DNA of 47,385 nucleotides from Bacillus crepusculi. Lineage in GTDB: Bacteria > Bacillota > Bacilli > Bacillales > Bacillaceae. The stretch covers positions 1 through 47,385 of the forward strand of contig NZ_JACXXE010000016.1 of assembly GCF_014764715.1 (NCBI RefSeq). The letters run 5' to 3'. The notes beneath the pieces were generated by a model. That model had not been told where the DNA came from, did no database searches, and saw nothing but the letters and a program-made list of their open reading frames with translations. Numbering within the stretch: the stretch's first letter is position 1; each line of letters opens with the position of its first letter. This document shows positions 26,189 through 35,694 of this stretch, one piece after another. The position numbers and the translations under genes are program-made.

Positions 26189-26851
26189 TTGGCCAGAAAT
26201 AAATATCCAGAAAAGACAATCCAGCAAATTTTGGATGTGTCGACGAAGCTGTTTCAGGAAAAAGGATTCGAAAAGACGAGTTTGCAGGATATCATCCATG
26301 AATTGAATATGTCCAAGGGTGCTATTTACCATCATTTCAAATCGAAGGAAGAAATATTACGTGCCGTGATGGAGAGACAATTTCGCCATGCGACTGAGAA
26401 GCTTGAAGATCTGATTGAGCATACCGAGGCAGCTCATGCGAAAGAGAAGCTGCAGCGTATTTTAGAGCAGCTTGTGGCAGATCCAAAGTCCCATTCGATT
26501 GATGGGATCTTGGTTGACCAGATCAAAAACCCGCAATTTGTCATTGAGGGAATGAAGACAGGCGTAAATCAGGATGCTGTGAAAATCAAACAGATCATTA
26601 TGGAAGGGATTGAGGATGGGTCGATGACGACTGCTTTTCCTGGTGAAGTGGCAGAGGTGTTTATGCTTCTTGTGAATATATGGCTGAACCCAACACTATT
26701 TGTTCGTAATCATGAAGAAACTGTACAGCGATTGTGTTTTTTAAAGCAGATGATGAAAGGACTTGGAGTGGATGTGGTGAGTGAGCTGTTTATTCAAAAG
26801 GTCACAGCACATTATGCTCATATTGGAGGCTATGATCAGTCTGGAACATAA
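26189..26851 (+). CDS. TetR/AcrR family transcriptional regulator
   Basis: A 220-aa regulator with a clear N-terminal helix-turn-helix (TSLQDIIHELNMSKGAIYHHFKSKEEIL) and a variable ligand-binding domain. It starts with TTG eight bases after AAAAGGAGG. The perfect palindrome over its promoter suggests autoregulation. It is followed by two genes in the same direction at short spacing (51 and 25 bases), which it probably controls. The inducing ligand cannot be inferred. Confidence 0.92.
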   Translation: MARNKYPEKTIQQILDVSTKLFQEKGFEKTSLQDIIHELNMSKGAIYHHFKSKEEILRAVMERQFRHATEKLEDLIEHTEAAHAKEKLQRILEQLVADPKSHSIDGILVDQIKNPQFVIEGMKTGVNQDAVKIKQIIMEGIEDGSMTTAFPGEVAEVFMLLVNIWLNPTLFVRNHEETVQRLCFLKQMMKGLGVDVVSELFIQKVTAHYAHIGGYDQSGT

Positions 26852-26902
26852 ATGGTCAGTTAAGGGACAATAAGCAAAATTCAGGTCATAGGAGGGTGCC
26901 TT

Positions 26903-27586
26903 ATGCTTCACTTCATGAAACTAGAGCTAAGAAAAAGTCATATGAAACATTACATTCAAGCGAGTATGGTCGCAAGTATTGTACTGCTGGTATTTATCTA
27001 TTTTGTCGCGTTTGTTGCACAGATTGAACAGGAAATGGCATTTCAGCAATATTCGAATATTTATTTGTTAACCAGTATAGTATGGATGATCTTTTTTTCG
27101 ATCGTCACAGCTATGATGTATTGGCGGGTTGTGGTGACTGAATATAAGGAACAGGCATCAAGTTCAACGAGCCAGAAAGCATTCCCCTTTTCCAAAATGG
27201 TCTGGATACTGTGTTTTTCAACGATTGCGATGATGTGTAGTATCATTCCCTCATTTGTTGTGTTTAGTGTCACCGAAATGCTCTTTCCTATTGTCCATGA
27301 TAAGCTGACAGCTGATATCTTTTTTACTTTGATCAAAACGTTCCTTGTCTTTACTTGCTGTGTCAATGGTATTGGTATGATGGCGATGAGAGTGGGGCTG
27401 ATGAAGAAATCTATTTTCATCACCATTCTGACTGCGATTGTTCTATGTGCTGTTTTGGGAAACGTATCGATAGCTATCTATGGAAATGATCAATTGAATC
27501 TCGTCCTGTCAGGCGTCATGATCGTTGCTGTTCTCATTGTGATCTTGGAATTGCCGGGGAAAATGGACCGGCTGCAGGCGAGATGA
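26903..27586 (+). CDS. ABC-2-like integral membrane protein of the TetR operon
   Basis: A 227-aa protein with six hydrophobic segments, resembling permease subunits of the ABC-2 type (N-terminal MLHFMKLELRKSHMKHYIQA before helix 1 is typical of that group). No ATPase gene is nearby, so it would need an ATPase encoded elsewhere or is not a transporter. The ATG follows GGAGGG. Family assignment is by topology, not by a firm motif. Confidence 0.6.
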   Translation: MLHFMKLELRKSHMKHYIQASMVASIVLLVFIYFVAFVAQIEQEMAFQQYSNIYLLTSIVWMIFFSIVTAMMYWRVVVTEYKEQASSSTSQKAFPFSKMVWILCFSTIAMMCSIIPSFVVFSVTEMLFPIVHDKLTADIFFTLIKTFLVFTCCVNGIGMMAMRVGLMKKSIFITILTAIVLCAVLGNVSIAIYGNDQLNLVLSGVMIVAVLIVILELPGKMDRLQAR

Positions 27587-27611
27587 GTTGTATGTAAAAG
27601 GAGGGAAATAT

Positions 27612-28370
27612 GTGGAGCATACGGTTCGAATTGAAGAAGCGGTGGTAGAACTGTCGATAGACTGGCTTCTGGGAGAGGTGCGTATTCATCACCATGAGCA
27701 TCCGTATCTATTGATTCATCAAACGACTGAACACGCATTTCCTCATCGATATTTACTGCATCATGAGGTAAGAGAAGGACGACTGGTGATTCAAGATAGA
27801 AGAAAAAGAACATTCAGCCTAGGATTTCACCTTCATCAAACGGATGTGGAGCTTTATCTTCCTAAAAAACTACTACAGTCTCTATTCATTCACTGTAAAG
27901 GAGCGAATCTTCATGCAGAGAGGATCAAGGTGGAAAACGTCCATTGCCATTTAACATCTGGAAGGTCGATGCTATCGGGTGAAATCAAGCATCTTCATTT
28001 ACAGACAGTAGGTGGACTTATATCTAGTCAACAGCTGGCAGCGCAGACATTAAAATTACACACCACATCGTCAAAAGTTGAATTGACTGGAGCTTTTTTA
28101 GATGTTGATCTGCTTGTAACAGGTAGAAAGATACAGATTCATTCTACAAACATGCTAAATTCACTTAAGTCTACTTCAACTGGAGTATTTGTCAAAGTGG
28201 CGATTCCGGAAAATGATGGGTTTGTATGTTATGTGAAAAAAAGATCAGGAGTTTTTCAGAATGACTTTACTTGTGTTCATGACAAAGAAAAAATGGTGCA
28301 TAAGGATGGACAGAGAACCTTTGAGATCGATATAAGAGGCGGTCGGTTTCTATTAAGTAATGTGCGTTGA
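27612..28370 (+). CDS. DUF4097-like beta-helical protein of the TetR operon
   Basis: A 252-aa cytoplasmic protein without signal peptide, made of short beta-strand repeats (KVENVHCHLTSGRSMLSGEIKHLHLQTVGG, then similar units). This pattern is typical of DUF4097/adhesin-like beta-helices. It is unusually rich in histidine in its N-terminal 60 residues (HHHEHPYLLIH). The start is a GTG at 27612 six bases after GGAGGG; upstream in-frame codons lack a ribosome-binding site. In Bacillus such proteins are often encoded beside PspC/LiaG-type envelope-stress genes. Function is unknown. Confidence 0.6.
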   Translation: MEHTVRIEEAVVELSIDWLLGEVRIHHHEHPYLLIHQTTEHAFPHRYLLHHEVREGRLVIQDRRKRTFSLGFHLHQTDVELYLPKKLLQSLFIHCKGANLHAERIKVENVHCHLTSGRSMLSGEIKHLHLQTVGGLISSQQLAAQTLKLHTTSSKVELTGAFLDVDLLVTGRKIQIHSTNMLNSLKSTSTGVFVKVAIPENDGFVCYVKKRSGVFQNDFTCVHDKEKMVHKDGQRTFEIDIRGGRFLLSNVR

Positions 28371-28470
28371 AGTGATTTTCAACCTTTCATTCAATATATC
28401 AATATAAAACAATTTGAACCTCTTTTTATATCAGAATATTTTGTCAATAGTGTTTTCCTCAAAAAAACAA

Positions 28471-28499
28471 TTGTTTTTTAAGGGTAGATTTATTATGAT
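28471..28499 (+). promoter_or_regulatory. Promoter of the ybxG-like gene
   Basis: TTGTTT (28471-28476) and TATGAT (28494-28499) are separated by 17 bases. Transcription would start near 28506, giving a leader of about 85 bases that contains a terminator hairpin. The remaining gene-free sequence from 28371 shows nothing else that I can interpret. Confidence 0.55.
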
Positions 28500-28523
28500 A
28501 ATATACATCGAAAGATTGAGGAT

Positions 28524-28560
28524 TCTTAATCAGAATGAAAATTCTGATTTTTTATTTTTT
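28524..28560 (+). terminator. Leader terminator/attenuator upstream of the amino-acid permease
   Basis: AATCAGAAT (28528-28536) pairs with ATTCTGATT (28541-28549) over a GAAA tetraloop and is followed by TTTTATTTTTT. It sits 30 bases before the permease start. ATTCT at 28523-28527 (by position just 5' of the stem) can instead pair with AGAAT at 28532-28536, which would break the terminator stem. This is the layout of an attenuator. Confidence 0.65.
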
Positions 28561-28589
28561 ATGTTGTTTGTTGATGAGGGGGAAGAAAA

Positions 28590-29978
28590 GTGGCTCAAAA
28601 GGAATTAAAGAGAGGGTTAAGTGCCCGTCATATTCAAATGATCGCACTTGGCGGCACAATTGGTGTTGGCTTATTTATGGGGTCAGCCAAGGCCATTCAA
28701 TGGACAGGTCCATCGGTTCTTCTGGCGTACGCAGTGTGTGGTATTTTTATCTTTTTTATTATGCGTGCGATGGGAGAAATGTTATATCTTGAACCGAGTA
28801 CAGGATCGTTTGCTACTTTTGGACATCAATATATTCATCCACTTGCAGGGTACATGACGGCTTGGAGTAACTGGTTCCAGTGGGTCATTGTCGGGATGTC
28901 CGAAATTATTGCCGTAGGCGCTTATATGAAATATTGGTTCCCGGAGCTACCGGCATGGATTCCAGGATTAATTGCGATGATCATTTTAGGTGCGGCGAAC
29001 TTAATTTCGGTGAAATCGTTCGGTGAGTTTGAATTCTGGTTTGCGATGATCAAAATTGTGACGATTATCTTGATGATCATTGCAGGTCTAGGCATTATAT
29101 TCTTTGGATTTGGCAATGGTGGAACAGCGATTGGTTTGTCTAACCTTTGGGCGCATGGCGGGTTCTTTACGGGTGGATTTAGCGGCTTCTTGTTTGCGCT
29201 CTCACTGGTGATTGCTGCCTATCAAGGGGTAGAACTGATTGGGATTACAGCAGGTGAGGCGCAAAATCCACAAAAGACGCTGACAAATGCCATCAAAAGC
29301 ATCATCTGGCGTATTTTGATTTTCTATATTGGTGCGATCTTTGTCATCGTGACTGTGTATCCTTGGGATCAGCTGAATACTCTCGGCAGTCCTTTTGTGG
29401 CGACATTTGCAAAAATTGGCATTACAGCAGCGGCTGGTATTATTAACTTCGTCGTGATTACAGCAGCGATGTCCGGCTGTAATAGTGGGATCTTCAGTGC
29501 AGGACGTATGCTTTATACATTAGGTGTGAATGGACAGGCACCGGCTTTCTTTACAAAAATTTCAAAGAACGGTGTACCGTATTTTGGTACATTCGCTGTA
29601 CTAATCGGTTTAGCGGTAGGAGTTGTCCTCAATTATGTTGCTCCGCCAAATATTTTCGTCTATGTGTACAGTGCGAGTGTTCTTCCTGGTATGGTGCCTT
29701 GGTTTGTGATTTTGATTAGTCACATTGGCTTCAGAAGAGCAAAGGGGGCAGCGCTTGATCAGCATCCGTTCAAGATGCCGCTTGCGCCGTTTTCTAACTA
29801 TCTGACCATCGGATTCTTGCTGATGGTGCTTGTGTTTATGCTGATTAATCAAGATACACGAATTTCTCTCATTGTGGCAATTGGGTTCTTGATTTTAGTG
29901 GCGCTTAGCTTTTATATATTTGGAATTGGAAAACGAAAACCGATTGACCAAGCTTCTTCTGATCAAACGGTAAAATAA
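28590..29978 (+). CDS. ybxG: Amino-acid permease, YbxG-like
   Basis: A 462-aa APC-superfamily permease of the AAT family with twelve helices. The N-terminal signature [19 protein letters not shown] and the helix 6 segment [22 protein letters not shown] are characteristic. Length and sequence fit B. subtilis YbxG, reported as a threonine/serine permease; AapA and RocE are paralogues of the same size. The synteny with glpQ and glpT just downstream, also near ybxG in B. subtilis, supports YbxG. The start is a GTG behind GAGGGGGAAGA. A terminator hairpin in its leader points to attenuation. Confidence 0.72.
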   Translation: MAQKELKRGLSARHIQMIALGGTIGVGLFMGSAKAIQWTGPSVLLAYAVCGIFIFFIMRAMGEMLYLEPSTGSFATFGHQYIHPLAGYMTAWSNWFQWVIVGMSEIIAVGAYMKYWFPELPAWIPGLIAMIILGAANLISVKSFGEFEFWFAMIKIVTIILMIIAGLGIIFFGFGNGGTAIGLSNLWAHGGFFTGGFSGFLFALSLVIAAYQGVELIGITAGEAQNPQKTLTNAIKSIIWRILIFYIGAIFVIVTVYPWDQLNTLGSPFVATFAKIGITAAAGIINFVVITAAMSGCNSGIFSAGRMLYTLGVNGQAPAFFTKISKNGVPYFGTFAVLIGLAVGVVLNYVAPPNIFVYVYSASVLPGMVPWFVILISHIGFRRAKGAALDQHPFKMPLAPFSNYLTIGFLLMVLVFMLINQDTRISLIVAIGFLILVALSFYIFGIGKRKPIDQASSDQTVK

Positions 29979-29982
29979 TAGA

Positions 29983-30013
29983 AAGCCTTGCGGATTGACC
30001 CGCAAGGCTTTTG
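29983..30013 (+). terminator. Convergent bidirectional terminator
   Basis: AAAGCCTTGCGG pairs with CCGCAAGGCTTT between the convergent ybxG-like gene and glpQ. T residues follow on the plus strand (TTTTGTTG). Confidence 0.85.
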
Positions 30014-30017
30014 TTGT

Positions 30018-30899
30018 TTATAGAGATGCTTTTACACGCTGAAAGACATCTGGAAAGTTGGTGAAAAGACCGGTGACGCCGTATTGCAAAAGGCGTGTCA
30101 TATCTGCCTCGCTATTGACTGTATATGGGTGAAGGAGGAGTCCATGGCTTCTGACCTGCTGTACGTTTTCAGGTGTTAATGCTCTAAAGTTCGGTCCGAC
30201 ACCCACGGCGTACGTTTTGATAAAGTCGAGCTGATCATCTGTGATGGACGTCATTTGGGCTCTGTCTAGTAGCTGTACTTTTGGAAGGTGCGGGGCTAAT
30301 TTCTTTAGTTTTAGCAGGCTGTCTTGACTAAAAGATTGGATGATGACCTGCCCTTTTCTCGTGTGTTTTCCGAGAAGATGATGTCTCTTTAAGGTGGCCA
30401 ATAGCTTTTCTTCCATTTGCGGATAAAGGTCTGGTTTCTTTGTTTCAATATAATAATTTTCTCGTTTGCCGAAATAGCGCAACACCTCATCTAATGTGAG
30501 TACTTGCTGTCCGATATAGTTGGCATTTTGTTTGTCGGGATTGGCTTCGTTAAACCATGTACCAGCATCAAGCTGTTTGATTTCGGCAAGTGTGAGGTCT
30601 TTGACCCAGCCTGTTCCGTTTGTCGTCCGGTCAACCGTTTCATCGTGCATGACGATGAGGTGTCCATCCTTTGTCATTTGAAGGTCGAGTTCGAGGTAAT
30701 CTGCATTCATCTTTGTGGCGAGCTTGTAGGAAGCTAGGGTATGCTCTGGGGCATACCCTGATGCTCCGCGGTGTGCAACGGTTAAAATGCGATCTGGAGA
30801 TAAAAGATGTTCATGTGCCGATATGGTGGTCGGCACCCAACCAAAAGACAGTAAAGCAAAAGAGAGTAACACGAAAGCAAGTAATCTACTTTTCTTCAT
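30018..30899 (-). CDS. glpQ: Glycerophosphodiester phosphodiesterase GlpQ
   Basis: GlpQ is a secreted, calcium-dependent enzyme that releases glycerol-3-phosphate from glycerophosphodiesters and from wall teichoic acid. The 293-aa protein has a signal peptide (about residues 1-28) and the active-site residues His43-Arg44 (VAHRGASGYAPEHT), Glu70, Asp72 and His85 (MHDETVDRTTNGTG). It follows glpT by 92 bases on the same strand, so exporter-released glycerol-3-phosphate is taken up by the partner gene product. Length equals that of the B. subtilis enzyme. Confidence 0.95.
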   Translation of the reverse strand: MKKSRLLAFVLLSFALLSFGWVPTTISAHEHLLSPDRILTVAHRGASGYAPEHTLASYKLATKMNADYLELDLQMTKDGHLIVMHDETVDRTTNGTGWVKDLTLAEIKQLDAGTWFNEANPDKQNANYIGQQVLTLDEVLRYFGKRENYYIETKKPDLYPQMEEKLLATLKRHHLLGKHTRKGQVIIQSFSQDSLLKLKKLAPHLPKVQLLDRAQMTSITDDQLDFIKTYAVGVGPNFRALTPENVQQVRSHGLLLHPYTVNSEADMTRLLQYGVTGLFTNFPDVFQRVKASL

Positions 30900-30991
30900 A
30901 TTTTATCCTCCTTTTACGGTAACTGCCTCCATCATAAGAAATAGATGTAAAGGGCATGTTGGGCGGAGATGAATCTTTTATGTGATTTTCA

Positions 30992-32326
30992 TTAAGCTTG
31001 CTCTACGCGCTTTCCTGTATTCCATGTCATGGCGAGGAACACAATCGCAAGGATACAAGAACCAACTAGTAAAATGAAACCTCCTGTCCAGTCATAGTGA
31101 TCGACGACGACGCCCATCATGGCATTAGCAAAAGCAGAGCCACCAATATATCCAAAGAATCCTGTGAGCCCGGCAGCTGTGCCAGCCGCTTTTTTAGGAG
31201 CGAGATCAATGGCTTGAAGTCCAATAAGCATGACCGGTCCGTAAATTAAAAAGCCGATGCTGATGAGGGCAATGTTATCGACCATTGGATTGCCAGCAGG
31301 GTTTAACCAGTAAACGAGAACCGCAATTAACACCCCAGCCATAAAGAGGACGCCTGCTGGTGCGCGGCGGCTTCTAAAGAAGCGGTCACTGATCCATCCG
31401 CACAATAATGTACCGGGAATGCCTGCATATTCATAAAGAAAATAAGACCAGCGTGAATGCTCTGGTGAAAAGCCCTTTGCTTCCGTTAAGTAGGTCGGCG
31501 CCCAGTCAACAACACCGTAACGGACAAAGTAAACAAAAACGTTGGCAATGGCGATATACCATAGGAATTTATTGTTGAGTACATATTTAAATAAAATCTC
31601 TTTCACTGTTAATTCTTTTTCTTGATCCTCATATTGTTGTGCCGGATAGTCATTTCGGTATTCCTCGATTGGCGGAAGGCCAGCGGATTGCGGGGTATCC
31701 CGTACGAGAAGAATGATCACGAAGGAGACGATAATGGCAATGATGGCAGGGAAGAAAAAGATACTTTTCCAAGTTGCAAACAGCACAATGCCTAATGTGA
31801 TGAGCGGTGCAAGGATGCCTCCGCCGATATTGTGAGCGACGTTCCAAATGGACATTTTCGTTCCACGTTCACTAACCGAAAACCAATGCGCCATCGTACG
31901 TCCACATGGCGGCCACCCCATGCCTTGAAACCAGCCGTTTAAGAACATGAATAAAAACATGATCCATACACTGGATGTCACCCACGGAAATGAGACAAAT
32001 AGAATATTGATAAGAGCGGATAGAAAGAGTCCAGCGGCTAAAAAGTATCTTGGATTACAGCGGTCTGAGATCATCCCCATGATGAATTTACTAAAGCCAT
32101 AAGCGATCGAGACGGCGGCGAGTACAAAGCCTAATTCACTTTTCGTGAACCCCTCTTCCTGTAAATATGGAATGGCAAAAGCGAAATTTTTGCGCAGCAA
32201 ATAGTAGCCCGCATACCCGATAAAGATGCCTAAAAAGACTTGCAGCCGCAGCCGTTTATAGGTTTCGTCTGTTTTGGCATCATCGAGCCTGTCGATATGC
32301 GGAGCCGGTTTAAACCATTTGAACAT
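30992..32326 (-). CDS. glpT: Glycerol-3-phosphate transporter GlpT
   Basis: GlpT imports glycerol-3-phosphate in exchange for phosphate. The start at 32326 lies six bases after AGGAGG on the minus strand and gives 444 aa, as in B. subtilis. The frame stays open upstream but without initiation signals, and the ATG two codons upstream overlaps the ribosome-binding site. Twelve helices and the family segment [21 protein letters not shown] are visible. It heads a glpT-glpQ operon. Its leader carries a hairpin compatible with GlpP antitermination and a cre-like site. Confidence 0.95.
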   Translation of the reverse strand: MFKWFKPAPHIDRLDDAKTDETYKRLRLQVFLGIFIGYAGYYLLRKNFAFAIPYLQEEGFTKSELGFVLAAVSIAYGFSKFIMGMISDRCNPRYFLAAGLFLSALINILFVSFPWVTSSVWIMFLFMFLNGWFQGMGWPPCGRTMAHWFSVSERGTKMSIWNVAHNIGGGILAPLITLGIVLFATWKSIFFFPAIIAIIVSFVIILLVRDTPQSAGLPPIEEYRNDYPAQQYEDQEKELTVKEILFKYVLNNKFLWYIAIANVFVYFVRYGVVDWAPTYLTEAKGFSPEHSRWSYFLYEYAGIPGTLLCGWISDRFFRSRRAPAGVLFMAGVLIAVLVYWLNPAGNPMVDNIALISIGFLIYGPVMLIGLQAIDLAPKKAAGTAAGLTGFFGYIGGSAFANAMMGVVVDHYDWTGGFILLVGSCILAIVFLAMTWNTGKRVEQA

Positions 32327-32357
32327 AAACATCCTCCTCTTGTAGATATGTCTGAAA

Positions 32358-32424
32358 CAAAAGTACGAGGTCTGTCTTTGATCTTGTACTTTTTCAGAGA
32401 CAAAAGAATTGATAACGCTTTCTT
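32358..32424 (-). promoter_or_regulatory. glpT leader: GlpP-type hairpin and cre-like site
   Basis: On the minus strand AAAAGTAC (32366-32359 on the plus strand) and GTACTTTT (32393-32386) form an 8-bp stem followed by GTTTC, a weak terminator about 32 bases before the glpT start codon. Upstream, 32410-32423 (minus strand AGAAAGCGTTATCA) matches the catabolite-responsive element consensus at all but one defined position. In B. subtilis the glpTQ transcript is controlled by GlpP antitermination and CcpA. Confidence 0.55.
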
Positions 32425-32509
32425 TTGTACTCCCATCATATCGGATGGAGAAGATGTTTATGATGAGGCTTTTGTCATTATTTTGGAAAAACAGATCGTG
32501 AAGTAACGA

Positions 32510-32537
32510 AAAAAATCCGCACAATGGCGGATTTTTT
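32510..32537 (-). terminator. Terminator of the SurA-N-like lipoprotein gene
   Basis: AAAAAATCCGC pairs with GCGGATTTTTT. On the minus strand it follows the lipoprotein stop codon by nine bases and ends in a T-tract. Its symmetric A/T flanks could also work in the other direction. Confidence 0.85.
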
Positions 32538-32545
32538 CATGTCGG

Positions 32546-33319
32546 TTAAATAGATACATTAATTTTCGCAGATTTCTTTAGTTTTTCAATTTCTTTTTGT
32601 ACTTCTTTTTGCTTTTCTTGAGATTCTAGCTGTTTTTTAATTTGTGATTTAACCTCTTTGTATTCTGGTGCTTTTTGCTTTTGTTTTTTCATTTGTTCTG
32701 CGTATTGGTCATAGTACGCTTTGACGTCTTTTTCAGAGACAGAGGCTGATTTGATTTCTTTGTCGACATATTGGCTGTACTTGATGCTGTCGGCAATGTC
32801 ACTTTTTAGCTGATCCACTGTAAGTCCGCTCTTTTTGAGTGCTTCTTCGAATTGAGCGTTGTCTTTAAACTGTTTCTTTTCTTCTTTAAGCTGTTTATCT
32901 ACTTGCTTGTCAGAGGCTTTGAAGCCCTTCTTTTCAGCATCTTGCAGGATGAGCTCTTGACCTACAAGCGCATCAATGGTTTGCTTCTTGACTGCTTTTG
33001 CGCCTTCTTTAGATGTTGGGTCTTGCCCAGACTGCTGAAGCTGCCCTTGAATAGTGGATAAGGCGCTATTGTATTCACTGCCTGTGATTTTGTCTTTGTT
33101 GACGGTCGCAACGACCTTTTTGTCATCGATTTTTTGTGCATCTAATTTCTTTTGCATTTCTTCCATTTGCTTTTGCTGTTCTTTTTGGTCAGCCTGTGTT
33201 GTTTCCTTGTTTTTGGCTGAATCGTTTTGCTTATCTTGTTTGGCATCGTTTGACGAGCAGGCTGCAAGTCCAACAGATAACAGACAAGCGATAAGTGTAT
33301 ATGATATCTTTTTCATCAT
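32546..33319 (-). CDS. Lipoprotein with SurA N-terminal-like domain, PrsA-related
   Basis: A 257-aa lipoprotein: lipobox LAAC with Cys21, a charged linker (residues 22-60, rich in Lys, Gln, Asp), then a SurA_N_3 chaperone domain (VVATVNKDKITGSEYNSAL onward). It resembles PrsA without the central parvulin prolyl-isomerase domain, so it would be a holdase-type chaperone at the outer face of the membrane. The C-terminus is a predicted coiled coil (EYKEVKSQIKKQLESQEKQK). It may be cotranscribed with yyaL, 152 bases upstream, as no terminator separates them. Confidence 0.8.
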   Translation of the reverse strand: MMKKISYTLIACLLSVGLAACSSNDAKQDKQNDSAKNKETTQADQKEQQKQMEEMQKKLDAQKIDDKKVVATVNKDKITGSEYNSALSTIQGQLQQSGQDPTSKEGAKAVKKQTIDALVGQELILQDAEKKGFKASDKQVDKQLKEEKKQFKDNAQFEEALKKSGLTVDQLKSDIADSIKYSQYVDKEIKSASVSEKDVKAYYDQYAEQMKKQKQKAPEYKEVKSQIKKQLESQEKQKEVQKEIEKLKKSAKINVSI

Positions 33320-33471
33320 TATTTTCTCTCCCTTCGGTATGAGAACATCTAGTGCGCATTCTAACCGTTTTTTAGGGAAATTAAAACCGTACAGACGAAT
33401 TGTTAGCGGATTGACATGTTTTTTATCTGTTTGTCCTCATTTTGTCTTCTCGCAGTCATCATATGACAAAC

Positions 33472-35535
33472 TCAATGGTGGCATAATTGTTCCATCGCCT
33501 CGTCGATATTGGTGATCGGCTGGCGGCAGCTGTAGTTTTCACAAATATACACGGTCGTACTGCCGCCGATTGTTTTGTAATCTTTTGCAAATGGTGCGAG
33601 CTTTGCTAGTTCCTGTCCTGTTTCGGCAGTCAAAATGATATCAAAGGGCATGAATCGTTTTTGAAGTGCCTGTAGAAGCTGTTCTTTTTGCGGGTCGCCC
33701 TTTCTCCCGAGAATGATGATTTCTCGTTTCGTCGCATATTGACTCATGAGCCCTTGAAGAAAGGCGGTATGTCCGCTTGGGTAGGAAGAGACATCGACGT
33801 AAAAGGCTTTGAACATCTGCTCCAATGTTTCGAGCCAGTCGTGACGTCCGGTCATTCTGCTCAGTTTAAGAAGCTGATGGAATGCGGTGCTGTTACCAGA
33901 CGGCATGGCCCCGTCATAGACTTCTTTTTCACGAACGATAAGCGCTTCTGCATCTGATCCTGAGAAGAAAAAGCCCCCTTTTTCCTTGTCCCAAAACAGC
34001 TCAAACATGTTCTCAGCAACGGTTGTGGCTTTTGTCAGCCATTCCAGTTCAAAGGTCGCTTCGTATAAAGACATATAGGCAGAAAGCATATGCGCATAAT
34101 CCTCGATAAAACCTAGGTGCTTCACGTCTCCTTCTCTATAGCGAACCATGAGCCGGTCATGTTGGACGAGGTGTGTTTCTAGGAAAGACATCGCCTGTTT
34201 TGCCATACGGATGGCGTCCTCTTCATCAAATACCCTTCCAGCTTTGGCGAGAGCTGCGATCATCAGCGCATTCCAGGATGTGAGCACCTTGTCATCGACA
34301 AGCGGTGCAGGTCGCTGTTGTCTGACTGATTGTAAAATATGCCGGGCTTCTTGCAGCTTAGACTGAAGCGTATGGTCATCCATCGAAAAAGAGGCTTTGA
34401 TGTCATCAAAAGAGGTTGAAATGGTATGAGGAATGTTCGCTCCTTCAAAGTTCCCCTCTTCTGTGATGTGATAGACTGCGCAGAATAACGCGCCGAGATC
34501 CTCGCCTAAATGAGTGATGATCTCATCTTTTGACCAGACGTAATAATGTCCTTCTTTCCCCTCAGAATCTGCATCTATCGCTGAATAAAAGGAGCCGCCC
34601 GGATTCATCATATCTTGTTTGATAAATTGGATCAGGCGCTGGACAAGCTTTTTGTACTCAGGTTGTTGAGTGAGTTGATACGCTTCTGTGTAAGCGTCCA
34701 TTAGCAAGGCATTATCATAAAGCATTTTTTCAAAATGCGGCACAAGCCATTTTTCATCTGTTGAATATCGAGTAAATCCTGAACCAATATGATCATAAAT
34801 ACCGCCGTTTGCCATACCGTTTAACGTTTTTGTGACAGCATATAATGCATTTTCTTGCCCTGTCCATTCAAAATAGCGCATGAGAAACGTGAGCATATGA
34901 GGTGCAGGAAATTTAGGCGCAGAACCGAAGCCGCCATATAGCGTATCAAAGCTACTCATGAGCTGGTAATAGGCTTTGTGAATGACGTCTTGAGACAGCG
35001 TGTTTTCTGTCTGTCCTGCTGCTTTGATCCGCAGATTATTTGTCGCCTTTTCTGCCAATGATTCGATATGATCTCGGTCGTTGTGATACGCATCCAGCAA
35101 TTGCGTCAGTGCTTCAATGAAGCCAGGACGGCCATGAGCACTTCTTTTTGGAAAATACGTCCCCGCATAAAACGGCTTTTGATCAGGCGTGACAAACACG
35201 TTGAGCGGCCAGCCGCCTTGCCCCGTCATCATCTGACAAACAGACATATACATCGAGTCGATGTCTGGACGCTCCTCACGATCGACTTTAATTGAAATGA
35301 AATGCTCGTTTAAGATGTCAGCGACTTGTTGATCTTCGAAGCTTTCGTGTGCCATGACGTGGCACCAGTGACAAGTGGCGTAACCGATGCTGACAAGCAC
35401 CGGTTTATTTTCACGTTTCGCTTTGTCGAATGCTTCTTGCCCCCACGGATACCAGTGTACTGGGTTGTGGGCGTGTTGAAGGAGGTAGGGTGATTTTTCC
35501 GTGATGAGTGGGTTGGGTGTTTGGTTGTTTGGCAT
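33472..35535 (-). CDS. yyaL: YyaL: thioredoxin-like DUF255 plus six-hairpin domain protein
   Basis: A 687-aa cytoplasmic protein (689 aa in B. subtilis as remembered). The N-terminal DUF255 thioredoxin-like domain holds the CHWC motif at Cys55-Cys58 ([15 protein letters not shown]). The rest is an alpha/alpha six-hairpin barrel like that of N-acylglucosamine epimerases. The family (human SPATA20) has no established biochemical role. The ATG follows AAGGTGA. Remarkably, the first 20 codons of a second, diverged copy lie 2.5 kb upstream at 37978-38053, on the far side of the fabF/regulator pair. Confidence 0.9.
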   Translation of the reverse strand: MPNNQTPNPLITEKSPYLLQHAHNPVHWYPWGQEAFDKAKRENKPVLVSIGYATCHWCHVMAHESFEDQQVADILNEHFISIKVDREERPDIDSMYMSVCQMMTGQGGWPLNVFVTPDQKPFYAGTYFPKRSAHGRPGFIEALTQLLDAYHNDRDHIESLAEKATNNLRIKAAGQTENTLSQDVIHKAYYQLMSSFDTLYGGFGSAPKFPAPHMLTFLMRYFEWTGQENALYAVTKTLNGMANGGIYDHIGSGFTRYSTDEKWLVPHFEKMLYDNALLMDAYTEAYQLTQQPEYKKLVQRLIQFIKQDMMNPGGSFYSAIDADSEGKEGHYYVWSKDEIITHLGEDLGALFCAVYHITEEGNFEGANIPHTISTSFDDIKASFSMDDHTLQSKLQEARHILQSVRQQRPAPLVDDKVLTSWNALMIAALAKAGRVFDEEDAIRMAKQAMSFLETHLVQHDRLMVRYREGDVKHLGFIEDYAHMLSAYMSLYEATFELEWLTKATTVAENMFELFWDKEKGGFFFSGSDAEALIVREKEVYDGAMPSGNSTAFHQLLKLSRMTGRHDWLETLEQMFKAFYVDVSSYPSGHTAFLQGLMSQYATKREIIILGRKGDPQKEQLLQALQKRFMPFDIILTAETGQELAKLAPFAKDYKTIGGSTTVYICENYSCRQPITNIDEAMEQLCHH

Positions 35536-35638
35536 GGGTCACCTTCTTTCTAAATGTTTTTTAGTATTTTCCTTTCTCCATTTAATATATCAGATTGCTG
35601 AGGCTCGTCATATTTTGTCTGTGAGGTATTCCAAAATG

Positions 35639-35664
35639 AAAAAAACAAGGGCTATACACCCTTG
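35639..35664 (-). terminator. Terminator of the fabF paralogue
   Basis: On the minus strand CAAGGG (35664-35659) pairs with CCCTTG (35651-35646) and is followed by seven T residues, 31 bases after the fabF-like stop codon. Confidence 0.85.
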
Positions 35665-35694
35665 ATAGATTCATTATTTCATCTTTTAACTACT

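Noticed and set aside
28414..28608. 64-codon frame over the ybxG leader
   Set aside because: It spans the promoter and leader terminator and overlaps the permease start; composition is not protein-like.
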